From Flavobacterium amnicola (GTDB taxonomy: Bacteria > Bacteroidota > Bacteroidia > Flavobacteriales > Flavobacteriaceae), in contig NZ_SBKO01000002.1 in assembly GCF_004122165.1 (NCBI RefSeq), positions 186,001 through 250,000 on the forward strand: a DNA stretch of 64,000 nucleotides, read 5' to 3'. The notes under the pieces were generated by a model. That model was not told the DNA's origin and made no database searches. It was given only the letters and a program-made list of their open reading frames with translations. Every line of letters starts with the position of its first letter. The stretch's first letter is position 1. Positions 24,956-34,406 of this stretch are shown in pieces. Position numbers and translations under genes: made by a program.

Positions 24956-25879
24956 ATGAGGAAACTTAAATTTTATCTTGAGGAAGCCAACCTATTTACA
25001 GAATTTGTAAATAACAACATGGATTTCTCGTCAACTACCAAAGAAGAATGTGATGTTATCATCAGTTCTAGTTTTCCTGTCGGTATTTTTAATAAAAAAG
25101 AAATTCAAAAGAAAATTGACTCTTACAAGAATGAAAAAAAATTGGTGGTTATTTTTATGATTTCCGACAATGAATCGAAGTTTCAATTGTATCCTAATAT
25201 TGTTTTGTTCAGAACCTCCTTAAAAAAATCCAAACGCGATTGGCGAGAATACGTGCTTCCTTATATTTGGGAATGTTTCAGTGAACCCCTTGAGGCACTA
25301 GAAAAAACGGAAAAACCTATTATAGGTTTTTGTGGTTCCATCAAAAAAAATTTAGGAAAACGATTATCCTGTATTGAAACGATACAAAAAAATGAAAAGC
25401 TTATTTCCAATTTTATATTACGGACTGATTTTTGGGGTGGAAAACCTCAGGACAAACAACTCAAAGAAGATTTTAAGAAGAATATTAAAACAAGTCATTT
25501 TAACTTATCCAATAGGGGTCGAGGCAACTTTTCAATGCGATTTTATCAAGTATTATCCTTAGGAAGGATTCCTGTTTTACTAGATAGTGATATGTTATTA
25601 CCGTTTGAAGAAGAAATCAATTGGAATCGATATTGTATTACTGCAAAAAATGAAAATGAATTGAGTTCTGCAATTACCGCTTGGTGGCAAAACAAAAGCG
25701 CACAAGATGTAATTGAAGTGCAAAAAGACTGTTATACATTATTTCAAAATTATTTTACAGAGAAAAAATTCGCAAACAAAGCCATGGAAATTATTAGCGA
25801 AAGATTTGAAAATTATGACCCAAATGCCAAAATAAATGATTCTCTTTGGACTACTTTTTTATCAAGGCTAAAACTATAA
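24956..25879 (+). CDS. Exostosin-like (GT47) glycosyltransferase
   Basis: A 307-residue protein with the C-terminal signature of exostosin-type glycosyltransferases: 'SHFNLSNRGRGNFSMRFYQV' followed by 'LSLGRIPVLLDSDMLLPFEE', then 'NRYCITAKNENEL'. This is the region that binds the nucleotide sugar in GT47 enzymes. 'KPIIGFCGSIKKNLGKRLS' in the middle is the usual inter-lobe segment. The N-terminal part is AT-rich and divergent. The start is taken as ATG 24956 because a TTG eight codons earlier lies inside the probable -7 box. The next gene begins 6 bp after the stop. Donor and product are unknown; it probably works on LPS or capsule given the neighbourhood. Confidence 0.78.
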   Translation: MRKLKFYLEEANLFTEFVNNNMDFSSTTKEECDVIISSSFPVGIFNKKEIQKKIDSYKNEKKLVVIFMISDNESKFQLYPNIVLFRTSLKKSKRDWREYVLPYIWECFSEPLEALEKTEKPIIGFCGSIKKNLGKRLSCIETIQKNEKLISNFILRTDFWGGKPQDKQLKEDFKKNIKTSHFNLSNRGRGNFSMRFYQVLSLGRIPVLLDSDMLLPFEEEINWNRYCITAKNENELSSAITAWWQNKSAQDVIEVQKDCYTLFQNYFTEKKFANKAMEIISERFENYDPNAKINDSLWTTFLSRLKL

Positions 25880-25885
25880 GTATTG

Positions 25886-26854
25886 ATGGTACAAAAAATT
25901 TGCATTATTAGTTTTGATCATTGGAATTATGACAAACATATTGTTACGGCTTTACAAGCAAAAGGAATTGATAGTTTTCATATTAAGATTGGTGAATTCA
26001 AATACAAAAATATTGGCGAGCGAATAGGAAATACTTTTTCTAAGGTTTTTTTAGGCATCAATCCGAAGCTGAAAAAACGCCAAGAATTCATTCTAAAGTC
26101 CTTGCAAGGAAATGGGATACAAGATCAGATTTTAGTCATTAACCCCGAATTAATCGATAAAGAATACCATTTAGAAATAAAGAAATTCACTCACAAATAC
26201 ATTGCCTATTTATACGACAGCATGCAGCGTTGTCCTATAGATCATTTATTGGATGGCATTTTTGATGAAATCTATTCGTTTGATAAAGACGACTGTAAAA
26301 CCTTCGGCTTTCAGGAAACTTCTAATTATATCTATTTCAATCCCAAGGAGTATGACAACCCGACAATTGTTAACGAATGTATTTACATCGGTTCGATTGA
26401 CGAACGTTTGGAACAAGTTGATCAAATTGGGCAATTCTTAAAAAGCCAAAACAGAACTTTTGCATTTTATGCTATTGGAAAAAAAGCTACTTGGTATGCT
26501 TTTAAAAATCGATTTACCCATCAATATAAAACCATTACTTTCAGACGAAATCGTTTTACACAAAAGGAAACCTTACAGAAATACAACGAGAGTAAAACAC
26601 TTATTGATATTGTTAGAAAAAATCAAACGGGATTGAGTTTTCGTATTTTCGAAGCCATTGGACTGAATAAAAACGTGGTCACCAACAACGCAATTATTGC
26701 CAATTATGACATTTTTGAGAGTAAAAAAATCAATTTATTGAAAGATGAGACTTTACATTCAAACGATTTTGAATTCACATCTAATGAATATTCTTCCGAT
26801 TTACAGCACAAGTACCACCTAACAACTTGGGTAGAAAAAGTATTTAAAGTGTAA
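25886..26854 (+). CDS. Uncharacterised protein, probable GT-B glycosyltransferase-like
   Basis: I do not recognise a precise family. It has 322 residues, starting at ATG 25886; the in-frame TTG three bases earlier is less likely. The N-terminal 'KICIISFDHWNYDKHIVTAL' looks like the first strand and helix of a Rossmann fold. The middle has 'ILVINPELIDKEY' and 'KYIAYLYDSMQRCP'. The C-terminal 'KTLIDIVRKNQTGLSFRIFE' and 'AIGLNKNVVTNNAII' resemble the C-terminal half of CgeB/GT4-like transferases that use 'R.FE.IGL.K..IT.N'. The gene is coupled to the exostosin-like gene by a 6-bp gap and ends directly against the convergent acyltransferase gene. Confidence 0.6.
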   Translation: MVQKICIISFDHWNYDKHIVTALQAKGIDSFHIKIGEFKYKNIGERIGNTFSKVFLGINPKLKKRQEFILKSLQGNGIQDQILVINPELIDKEYHLEIKKFTHKYIAYLYDSMQRCPIDHLLDGIFDEIYSFDKDDCKTFGFQETSNYIYFNPKEYDNPTIVNECIYIGSIDERLEQVDQIGQFLKSQNRTFAFYAIGKKATWYAFKNRFTHQYKTITFRRNRFTQKETLQKYNESKTLIDIVRKNQTGLSFRIFEAIGLNKNVVTNNAIIANYDIFESKKINLLKDETLHSNDFEFTSNEYSSDLQHKYHLTTWVEKVFKV

Positions 26855-27982
26855 TTACTTAATATTTTTACGCATATTCATAAAAGGTAATTCCACCTTT
26901 TTGTACATGTAAATTCCTCCAACAATACTAATTATCATGTACAACACGTATTTTACAATTAGATGTGAATTTCCGAATACACTTTGAAAGTCAATATTGT
27001 CAAGTACAAACGTTTGAACAATATTTAAGTTGATTAAGTAAATAGAAAAGGACACGTAACTCAGTGTTGTAATAATGGTATAAATGAGACCACTTCCTGT
27101 TTTAATCGTACTGAAATATGGTAAAATCAATAAGAAGGATAAAGATTGTAGCGAAAAGAAAAGGACACCTCTAAAGAAATAACCATGTTCAAACAATGGA
27201 TATTTAGTATATAAAAACACCAAAATACCGACTACCAAAGCCACATAGCGCCATTTTTGCCAAATATCTTGATGGAATCGGAAAACATACGCACCAAGAA
27301 TTCCAAAAGTAACACTGTCAATACGTGTAATTACTTGCTTTCTAAACATTAAATCAACCACAGCTCCATCAATATGAGGTAAGGTTAAATAACGATACCA
27401 ACGGGCTAGAAAACCAATTAAAACAAAGATAAATACGGCGTATAATATTGATTTTTTAATGCTGAGTTTATAGTATCCTCTAAAAATAAAAATGGTTAAA
27501 GGCACTAAAATATAAAACCAAACTTCAATACTTAAGGTCCAAGCTTCAGCAAAAAAAAATGGATGTCCGGTACAGAAGTTTTGTATAAATAAAAAGTAGA
27601 ATAAGGTTTTGATATTCCCAAATCCTTTAATGGTTAGCAATGATAAGATAATCAGAACTATCAAGATAAAATAATAAGCAGGAACTGTTCTAAGTAATCT
27701 TTTTTTCCAAAAATTGATTAAAGTCGCTTTGTTTACTTCTCTATTTTCTAGAAGAAAAATTAACAACTGTCCGATTAAGAATCCACTTAAAATGAAAAAG
27801 ACAAAAACGCCATCTAAAAACTCATAGGCATGTGTATAAAAGCTATTTGGCTTCCCTGGTAAAATCATGGCACCATGACCAAATAAAACACTTATAATGG
27901 CTGTGGTTCTAATGATATCAAATCCGTAGATTCGATCGTCGTGAAAATCTACTTTTAAAAAATTTTTAATTGCTTGCAACAT
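26855..27982 (-). CDS. Acyltransferase 3 family membrane protein
   Basis: A 375-residue integral membrane O-acyltransferase with about ten hydrophobic segments. The N-terminal motif 'YGFDIIRTTAIISVLFGHGA' carries the conserved His of the family, followed by 'GVFVFFILSGFLIGQLLI' and 'FWKKRLLRTVPAYYFIL' (the R-x-R/K motif). 'AEAWTLSIEVWFYILVPL' is the family's central Glu motif (normally 'WSLSVEEQFY'). There is no SGNH domain. It is the third gene of the minus-strand O-acetylation operon, 15 bp after the AlgJ/X-like gene. It probably acetylates the same exopolysaccharide or LPS; the substrate is unknown. Confidence 0.88.
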   Translation of the reverse strand: MLQAIKNFLKVDFHDDRIYGFDIIRTTAIISVLFGHGAMILPGKPNSFYTHAYEFLDGVFVFFILSGFLIGQLLIFLLENREVNKATLINFWKKRLLRTVPAYYFILIVLIILSLLTIKGFGNIKTLFYFLFIQNFCTGHPFFFAEAWTLSIEVWFYILVPLTIFIFRGYYKLSIKKSILYAVFIFVLIGFLARWYRYLTLPHIDGAVVDLMFRKQVITRIDSVTFGILGAYVFRFHQDIWQKWRYVALVVGILVFLYTKYPLFEHGYFFRGVLFFSLQSLSFLLILPYFSTIKTGSGLIYTIITTLSYVSFSIYLINLNIVQTFVLDNIDFQSVFGNSHLIVKYVLYMIISIVGGIYMYKKVELPFMNMRKNIK

Positions 27983-27997
27983 TAATTACTTCTATTA

Positions 27998-29059
27998 TTA
28001 TTCAATTTTTACTCCCGAAAAAGTGCTATTTCTCTCAATAATTTCAAAAACCACAAAATCAGGTTTTTCTGCAGCGATGCGTTGCTTGTCAAAAATAGGT
28101 GAAGAAATATATAAGATTTCATTAAAAGTATTGTCGGTAAATTGCAATACATGTTCAAAATAAGAATCTCTAAAAAAGATTCCTTTATAAGAATATTTAT
28201 CATTTTTAACTCTTCGCAAGGGAACTTTATTGATGGTATCTAGAGTTTCAACGAAATTAGGTTTTACTTTGGCTTTATACTTAAATACTTTTTCATCAGC
28301 ATATTCATTCAGCATTTTGGTCAAATCCATCTGATTGATAGTTTTCACCGAAATAGTATAATTGTTTTTATCCAGTAAATTAATATTCGGGAAGTCCTTC
28401 TTCAACGTCGACAGCATTTTTTGCGTACCAATGAAGGCACCATTGGAATTCCAATGTGAATCCGTTTTGTAGTACAAATCAAAATTTTGATTTTGTGCCA
28501 TCAATTCTTTTCGAGCATCAATACAAACGATTTTTCCTTTCAAAGCATTGAAGATATAATCGATGTTACGCTGACGTTTGTTTGGAACAACAGGTAAGAA
28601 TTTCTTATTAATCGTATGCGAATTAGGAGGTATGAAATAATAAAACTTAATACCTAAGCTGTCACAAAACTTCTTCATGTCCAACACTCGATCAATCGTT
28701 GCATTAAGTCTTGGCACATTTTGTGTCTCTACTCCTATTGATTCCGAATAATTGTTATTCCAAGAATCCCCTAAAAAGTACCACCCTTCTTTACCAACTA
28801 CTACTTTGTCTGGTAATGAACTTGTTTTAGAATAATTGGCATTAAAACTCAAATATTGTTGAGCTAGAATATTTCGAAATGCAAAATTATTTTTGAAATA
28901 AGTATCAAACATCTCAAATGGACGCTTTTTGTTAAACTCTAATGGTGCTTGATTTTCGCTTTTAAATCCTTCAATTTCATTTGTTTTAAAAAAGAAAAAC
29001 AACGATGGAACCACCATTACAAAACAAGCTATATATAAAAATATGTTCTTAATATTCAT
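27998..29059 (-). CDS. AlgJ/AlgX-like SGNH O-acetyltransferase
   Basis: A 353-residue, membrane-anchored periplasmic protein of the AlgX/AlgJ SGNH-hydrolase-like family, which passes acetyl groups delivered by an MBOAT protein to a polysaccharide. There is one N-terminal helix ('IFLYIACFVMVVPSLFFFF'). 'KRPFEMFDTYFKNNFAFRN' and 'VVVGKEGWYFLGDSW' are typical of the family. The catalytic Asp-x-His pair is in 'YYKTDSHWNSNGAFIG' and the nucleophilic Ser is in 'GIFFRDSYFEH'. It starts 5 bp after the MBOAT stop, which supports the two-protein acetylation machine seen in alginate and cellulose acetylation. Confidence 0.88.
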   Translation of the reverse strand: MNIKNIFLYIACFVMVVPSLFFFFKTNEIEGFKSENQAPLEFNKKRPFEMFDTYFKNNFAFRNILAQQYLSFNANYSKTSSLPDKVVVGKEGWYFLGDSWNNNYSESIGVETQNVPRLNATIDRVLDMKKFCDSLGIKFYYFIPPNSHTINKKFLPVVPNKRQRNIDYIFNALKGKIVCIDARKELMAQNQNFDLYYKTDSHWNSNGAFIGTQKMLSTLKKDFPNINLLDKNNYTISVKTINQMDLTKMLNEYADEKVFKYKAKVKPNFVETLDTINKVPLRRVKNDKYSYKGIFFRDSYFEHVLQFTDNTFNEILYISSPIFDKQRIAAEKPDFVVFEIIERNSTFSGVKIE

Positions 29060-29064
29060 AACTC

Positions 29065-30483
29065 TTAAAATCTAAAGTAAATAAAAGGATTGTACGTATC
29101 TACCGATAAATAAACCATTACAATGTATAATAACCCAATTAAAGTGGCATAATACATTCCTTGTAATACTTTACTGTCTTGATATACTTCTTTATATTTT
29201 TTCTGAAAGAAAGGAAACAACGGTAAAGAGAATAAAAACCCTAAAACAAAGATGATTACATTTTGTGCGGTCAAAACATTTTGCACATAAAACACAATGT
29301 CCTGAGTATCCGGCATGATAAAGAACATCTTTTTCAAATAAGCAATTGCATGTGGTAAGGTATCGGCTCTAAAAAACACCCAACCAATCATTACTACTAA
29401 AAGTGTGTAAATATGCCCTATGGGTTTCCAAAGTTTTTGCAATGTTTTTTCTAAGAATAGTCGTTCCAAAATCAAGAAAACACCATGCATTAATCCCCAG
29501 ATTATAAAATTCCAACTCGCACCGTGCCATAATCCAGTTGCAAAAAATACAATAAACAAATTACGATACATCGCACTACTTGACACTTTATTACCACCCA
29601 ACGGAATGTATAAATAATCTCTAAACCATGTCGATAATGAAATGTGCCATCTTCTCCAGAAATCTTTCATAGAAGCCGCTATGTAAGGATAATTGAAATT
29701 TTCCAAGAAGTTGAATCCTAACATTTTAGCCAAACCAATTGCCATATCCGAATAAGCCGAAAAGTCGAAATAAATTTGAAGCGAATAGGCTATAATTCCA
29801 ATCCAAGCGACTCCAGAACTAATAAATTCAGGAGAATAAGAGAAAATTTGATCGGCGACAGAAGCACAAGTATTGGCAATTATCATTTTCTTCGCCAAAC
29901 CTAAAATCAAGCGTTCTAAACCTTGTGTAAATTTAGAGCGGTTTACATGTCTTTCTTCTAATTCTTTATCAATATCTACATAACGAACAATTGGACCTGC
30001 AACCAAATGTGGAAACAAACTCACATAGGCAGCAAAATTGACAAAACTCTTGTTGGCTTTAATTTGCCCACGATACACATCTATGGTATAGGAAAGCGTT
30101 TGAAAAGTATAAAAACTAATTCCAAGCGGAAGCGCTACCCCTTTTATTTGCGTGTCAAATTGTATATCAAACAAATCAAAAATACTTCCAATGTTCTGTA
30201 AAACGAAGTTAGCATATTTATAAAACACCAGCAACGAAATACTTATGATTAGGGCAATATACATACCTGCTTTTTTCTTTCCTTGTTCTATTAATAAAGA
30301 ACATTGCCAGTTGGTATAAATGGATAAAAACATAATTCCTATTAAAAGGTATTCACCCCAAGAATAGAAAATAACATTACAGAATAATAAGAATAAGTTT
30401 TTATATTTTTTAGAAATGAAGTGGTTTCCCAACAAAACTAAAGGCAAAAACAGACTTAAAAAAATCACACTAGTAAAGAGCAT
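29065..30483 (-). CDS. MBOAT family O-acyltransferase (AlgI/DltB-like)
   Basis: A 472-residue polytopic membrane protein that moves acetyl groups from a cytoplasmic donor across the inner membrane for polysaccharide O-acetylation. Key motifs: 'KDFWRRWHISLSTWFRDYLY' followed by 'IPLGGNK', and the active-site 'GLWHGASWNFIIWGLMHG' with the conserved His. The frame is open ten codons further to 30513, but a TATTTTTG promoter box (30501-30508, minus strand) overlaps that region, so the ATG at 30483 is the start. It heads the operon MBOAT, AlgJ/X-like, acyltransferase 3. Confidence 0.92.
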   Translation of the reverse strand: MLFTSVIFLSLFLPLVLLGNHFISKKYKNLFLLFCNVIFYSWGEYLLIGIMFLSIYTNWQCSLLIEQGKKKAGMYIALIISISLLVFYKYANFVLQNIGSIFDLFDIQFDTQIKGVALPLGISFYTFQTLSYTIDVYRGQIKANKSFVNFAAYVSLFPHLVAGPIVRYVDIDKELEERHVNRSKFTQGLERLILGLAKKMIIANTCASVADQIFSYSPEFISSGVAWIGIIAYSLQIYFDFSAYSDMAIGLAKMLGFNFLENFNYPYIAASMKDFWRRWHISLSTWFRDYLYIPLGGNKVSSSAMYRNLFIVFFATGLWHGASWNFIIWGLMHGVFLILERLFLEKTLQKLWKPIGHIYTLLVVMIGWVFFRADTLPHAIAYLKKMFFIMPDTQDIVFYVQNVLTAQNVIIFVLGFLFSLPLFPFFQKKYKEVYQDSKVLQGMYYATLIGLLYIVMVYLSVDTYNPFIYFRF

Positions 30484-30500
30484 CTTTGAATTTTTTTTTG

Positions 30501-30508
30501 CAAAAATA
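30501..30508 (-). promoter_or_regulatory. -7 box TATTTTTG of the MBOAT operon
   Basis: The TAnnTTTG match on the minus strand lies 17 bp before the ATG at 30483. It makes an upstream in-frame ATG at 30513 unusable in the same transcript. Confidence 0.5.
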
Positions 30509-30590
30509 CACATTTTAAGCTACAATTGAAATTCTTATCAATTAATGCAAGCCTTTACAAACGAAAGAATGTTATTTCAAGTGAATTCCG

Positions 30591-30598
30591 TACTTTTG
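30591..30598 (+). promoter_or_regulatory. -7 box TACTTTTG of the plus-strand glycan operon
   Basis: TAnnTTTG match 34 bp before the ATG at 30633. It is probably the promoter for the genes from 30633 to 36118. Confidence 0.5.
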
Positions 30599-30632
30599 CC
30601 ATCAATAAATTAGCCTTACAATTCTTGTTTTT

Positions 30633-31595
30633 ATGAAAACATCTGTTGCTTTTTGCACATATAACGGTGAAAAATACATAAGAGAACAATTAGATTCAAT
30701 TTTTAATCAGACCTTAAAGATTGACGAAATTATCATTTGTGATGATCGCTCTTCCGACAATACTATTGCTATAATTCAAGAATATCAGGTTAAATTCCCT
30801 TCTGTAATTTCATTATTTATTAATGAGGTGAATTTAAGGAGTGTGAAAAACTTTGAAAAAGCGATTTCATTATGTACCGGTGATATCATTTTTTTATCCG
30901 ATCAAGATGATAGTTGGATGCCGAATAAAGTGGAAAATTATATTCGTTTTTTTAAAGAAAATCCGAACATTACAACAATTGCTTCCAATGGTTTTTGCAT
31001 GGATGACAATTCGAACATTTTAGATTTGTATACCATTTGGGATGTACCAGGGTTTTTAAAAGAAGAGCAAGTTTCCTTTGATTATTTCAAGCTTATTACC
31101 CAAGTTGGAAATTTTGTGACCGGTGCCGCAATGGCATTTAGAAAAACGATTGTGTCCGAAATCTTACCGTTTCCCACTTTAAAAGATTATCATCATGACG
31201 AATGGATTGCTACCGTTGCTACAGGATTAAATTCTTTTGCTTTTTTGAATGAAAAATATTTTAATTATCGTGTGCATTCCAACCAACAGGTGGGAGGCAT
31301 TTCCTATTCTAAAACAGAAAAAATTAAAAAGCAATTAATTTCAAGTTATACATTAACCGAATTTAAATCGTTCATTGCTTACAAACGTCGTTTGAAGAAG
31401 TTGAAAAAAAATTATGATAGAAATACGGCTCTCCTAGAGCATATTACCCATCAAAAAGATTTAATAGTAAAGGCTAAAAATGACATTTTAAATGATTTTA
31501 AATCGACATCCGAACGATTCAAAAAAGACTATCCCTTACGATATTCAGCTTTATTATTACTAGACAGAGTTACCAAAAAAAGAAAAATCCAATAA
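30633..31595 (+). CDS. Glycosyltransferase family 2
   Basis: A 320-residue GT-A enzyme of the rhamnosyl/alpha-glycosyltransferase type. Seen: 'VAFCTYNGEKYIREQLDSIF', 'KIDEIIICDDRSSDNTIAII', the DxD-like 'IIFLSDQDDSWMPNKVENY', 'NFVTGAAMAFRKTIV' and 'DYHHDEWIATVA'. The C-terminal 70 residues are Lys-rich and helical. It opens a tightly packed plus-strand operon: the next gene starts 3 bp after its stop. Donor sugar is unknown. Confidence 0.9.
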   Translation: MKTSVAFCTYNGEKYIREQLDSIFNQTLKIDEIIICDDRSSDNTIAIIQEYQVKFPSVISLFINEVNLRSVKNFEKAISLCTGDIIFLSDQDDSWMPNKVENYIRFFKENPNITTIASNGFCMDDNSNILDLYTIWDVPGFLKEEQVSFDYFKLITQVGNFVTGAAMAFRKTIVSEILPFPTLKDYHHDEWIATVATGLNSFAFLNEKYFNYRVHSNQQVGGISYSKTEKIKKQLISSYTLTEFKSFIAYKRRLKKLKKNYDRNTALLEHITHQKDLIVKAKNDILNDFKSTSERFKKDYPLRYSALLLLDRVTKKRKIQ

Positions 31596-31598
31596 CTG

Positions 31599-32570
31599 AT
31601 GTCAAAAAGTAATTCTAGAAATAACAATATAGATCTATTAAAGATTGTTTTGAGCCTTTTTGTTGTGGCAGCACATATTTTTCCAACCACTGAAGTTGAA
31701 GGAAGTAAAAGCTATGTTTTTTATATGATTCAAGGCTTGGCCAGACTTACCTTACCTCTATTTTTATTGATTACTGGTTATTTTATAAGTGCCAAAATTC
31801 ATGATTTGAATTTTATCAAAAAAACCGCCAAAAAATTGTTCATCTTATTCATTGTTTGGCAATTACTCTATTTTAAGATTGAATATGATTTTTTCAAGCT
31901 AAATGCCATTTCTACTTTACGATTTATTTCCGATTTATTTTATGGCATTGGGCATCTATGGTATTTAATCGCCACCTGTCTGGCTCTATTTTTAATTTAT
32001 TTCACTCGAAAACTTTCGGATATTAATAAATTAATTTTAGGCGTTTTTTTAATTAGTATCGGCTACTTGTTGCAAGTGATTTTCGAATTAAAATTGGTTA
32101 CAAATCCAATCTATTTTAATATTTTTTATGGTATTGGGACTTCTAGAAATTTTTTATTTTATGCTTTTCCGTACTTACTAATTGGTGTTTCTCATAATTT
32201 ATGGATGAAAGATGCCAAAAAGTATAAGTTTCTTTTACTACCTTTATTAGTATTATTGATCGCTGAATCTTTTTATTACATGGGTATTAATTCCTCTATA
32301 TTCAATATTTTTATTTTGCCGTTACCATTATCCATGTTAATTTTTTCTTGGGTAACTAATTTAAAGCAACAATTTAAATATAGCACTCCTTCAACCTTAT
32401 CTTTAGGGTTTTACCTTATTCACTTTTATATTATATTGGAAGTCTTTAAAAAATACCAATCGGTGTCGTATTTCTCTTATTATCTGAAGTTTTTAATTGT
32501 AGTACTTGGTACATTTGTGGTTTGGTATATTTTGGATAAAATCAATAAAAAAATAGCGATCTTATTTTAA
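31599..32570 (+). CDS. Acyltransferase 3 family membrane protein (short form)
   Basis: A 323-residue membrane protein with about ten hydrophobic segments. The start 'NNNIDLLKIVLSLFVVAAHI' carries the conserved His of acyltransferase 3 proteins, and 'LTLPLFLLITGYFIS' and 'FYGIGHLWYLIATCLALFLI' follow, as in WecH-like O-acetyltransferases. There is no extra domain. It sits between two GT2 genes with gaps of 3 and 2 bp. This is the third membrane acyltransferase in the region, so the surface glycan is likely to be acylated at several positions. Confidence 0.85.
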   Translation: MSKSNSRNNNIDLLKIVLSLFVVAAHIFPTTEVEGSKSYVFYMIQGLARLTLPLFLLITGYFISAKIHDLNFIKKTAKKLFILFIVWQLLYFKIEYDFFKLNAISTLRFISDLFYGIGHLWYLIATCLALFLIYFTRKLSDINKLILGVFLISIGYLLQVIFELKLVTNPIYFNIFYGIGTSRNFLFYAFPYLLIGVSHNLWMKDAKKYKFLLLPLLVLLIAESFYYMGINSSIFNIFILPLPLSMLIFSWVTNLKQQFKYSTPSTLSLGFYLIHFYIILEVFKKYQSVSYFSYYLKFLIVVLGTFVVWYILDKINKKIAILF

Positions 32571-32572
32571 TT

Positions 32573-33394
32573 ATGAATCAATTAGTTTCCATAATAATTC
32601 CATCCTTCAATAATGCCGAGACCATTATTGAAACTTTACAATCGATAGAAAAGCAATCTTATCAAAATATTGAAGTTATTATTGTAGACGACGGCTCTTC
32701 GGATGATTTAAAATCAATAGTTTCAGAATATCAAAATTCTAGTCCGTTAACCATCAGTTATCATTTTCAAGATAACGCTGGTCCTTCAGTAGCTAGAAAT
32801 AAAGGGGCACAACTAGCAAGAGGAACCTTTTTATTGTTTTTAGATGCTGACGATTTAATTCATGAAAACTATGTCCAGAAAGCCGTAAAAGTGCTTAACG
32901 AAAATCCAGCCATTAACATTGTCTATGCCGATGCTGAGTTTTTTGGCGCTGAAATTGGAAAATGGGAATTATCGGAATATAATTTACAAGATTTTCTAAA
33001 ATACAATTCCATTCCTATTTTTGCCGTAATCAAAAAAGACGTTTTTCACGCCGTTGGTAATTTTGACGAACAATTAACCTTTACAGAAGATTGGGAATTA
33101 TGGATTCGTATCATCAAAACCTATGGTGGTGTTTATAAAATTCCCGAAACGATGTACTATTACCGAAAACGCTTTAATAAGTCTTCCCTTTCAGATAATA
33201 TGAATGTTAATAATAATTCCGATTTATCGAGACTGTACATTTATAATAAACATTACGATTTTTATTGTGAAAATGGATTAGATTTAACATCTTTAATCAA
33301 TACAACTTATCATTTGAAGCATTTCAAAAAGAAATACAACAACATTTGGTATAAAAAATTAGCTGCTAAGTTTAAAAATAAAAACAATGACTAA
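32573..33394 (+). CDS. Glycosyltransferase family 2
   Basis: A 273-residue GT-A glycosyltransferase. Seen: 'VSIIIPSFNNAETIIETLQS', 'EVIIVDDGSSDDLKSIV', 'NAGPSVARNKGAQLARGTFL' and the DxD motif 'LFLDADDLIHENYV'. 'TFTEDWELWIRIIKTYG' is the usual acceptor-side motif (ED-x-x-L). Its last 8 bases overlap the next GT2 gene, so translation is coupled. Sugar specificity cannot be read. Confidence 0.9.
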   Translation: MNQLVSIIIPSFNNAETIIETLQSIEKQSYQNIEVIIVDDGSSDDLKSIVSEYQNSSPLTISYHFQDNAGPSVARNKGAQLARGTFLLFLDADDLIHENYVQKAVKVLNENPAINIVYADAEFFGAEIGKWELSEYNLQDFLKYNSIPIFAVIKKDVFHAVGNFDEQLTFTEDWELWIRIIKTYGGVYKIPETMYYYRKRFNKSSLSDNMNVNNNSDLSRLYIYNKHYDFYCENGLDLTSLINTTYHLKHFKKKYNNIWYKKLAAKFKNKNND

Positions 33395-34394
33395 TCCTAA
33401 GATAACCGTTGTAATGACGGTTTACAATGGTGAGAAATATATTAAGGAATCTATAGAATGTGTTTTAAACCAAACCTTTCAAGATTTTGAATTACTCGTT
33501 ATTAACGACGGTTCTACCGATGGAAGTGTTTCTATTGTCGAATCCTTCCAAGATAGTAGAATTCGTTTAATTCACAATGAAAAAAACAGTGGTGTTCTTT
33601 TTACCCGAAATAGAGGTTTACAAGAAGCATTTGGAGAATATGTTGCAGTACTAGACAGTGATGACCTATGCACGTCGAACCGATTGGAAACCCAATATAA
33701 TTTTCTGGAAGCCAACCCAGATATTGCCGTTTGTGGGACTTGGGGAATCATGATCGATGAAAATGGAACTGTTTTTGGACATAAAATCATGCCAGAGACC
33801 AATAAAAATTTGGTTTCAATTGCTATGCTTTTTAACAATCAGTTCATTCATTCTTCGGTAATGTATCGAAAAGAAATTGCTTTGCAAGCAGGAGGTTATA
33901 CCACCGTTAATGGTGGACTGGCAGAAGATTTTGGACTTTTTTCTCGTATTTCCATCCATCATAAAATGGCAAATATTCCTGAGTACATTACTCAGTACAG
34001 AGAGCACAACCTAGGTATATCAAAAACTAAAAAAGATGGCATTTTAGTTGGCGAATTAGATATTCTAGCGTATTTATACCAACGATTTGGATTGAGTAAA
34101 GACGAATTAGCCGTTCCTTTTTCGTTTATTCAAAATTCATTTGATGCACTTTCTGATAGCCAAATCTCAACATTCTTTAATCGCATCCTTGAACAGAATA
34201 AAATAAATAACATCTATCCTGCCAAGCATTTTAATGAAGTGATTTTTAGTAAATGGTACTTGATTGTCAAACAAACAAAAAATCGATTTTTAGCAAAAGA
34301 ATTATATCAAACTTCAAAAAAATTCAATCATAAATTAACATTTAGAGAAAAGAAAAAATTGTTTAAACTCCATTTTTTCAATTCTACCATATAA
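33387..34394 (+). CDS. Glycosyltransferase family 2
   Basis: A 335-residue GT-A glycosyltransferase. Seen: 'ITVVMTVYNGEKYIKESIEC', 'FELLVINDGSTDGSVSIV', 'SGVLFTRNRGLQEAFGEYVA' and the DxD motif 'VLDSDDLCTSNRLETQ'. 'LAEDFGLFSRISIHHK' holds the ED motif, followed by 'ITQYREHNLGISKTK'. It overlaps the previous GT2 by 8 bp and is followed after 12 bp by the aminotransferase gene. Its acceptor is probably the same repeat unit assembled by its neighbours. Confidence 0.9.
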   Translation: MTNPKITVVMTVYNGEKYIKESIECVLNQTFQDFELLVINDGSTDGSVSIVESFQDSRIRLIHNEKNSGVLFTRNRGLQEAFGEYVAVLDSDDLCTSNRLETQYNFLEANPDIAVCGTWGIMIDENGTVFGHKIMPETNKNLVSIAMLFNNQFIHSSVMYRKEIALQAGGYTTVNGGLAEDFGLFSRISIHHKMANIPEYITQYREHNLGISKTKKDGILVGELDILAYLYQRFGLSKDELAVPFSFIQNSFDALSDSQISTFFNRILEQNKINNIYPAKHFNEVIFSKWYLIVKQTKNRFLAKELYQTSKKFNHKLTFREKKKLFKLHFFNSTI

Positions 34395-34406
34395 ATTCCC
34401 TCTAGT

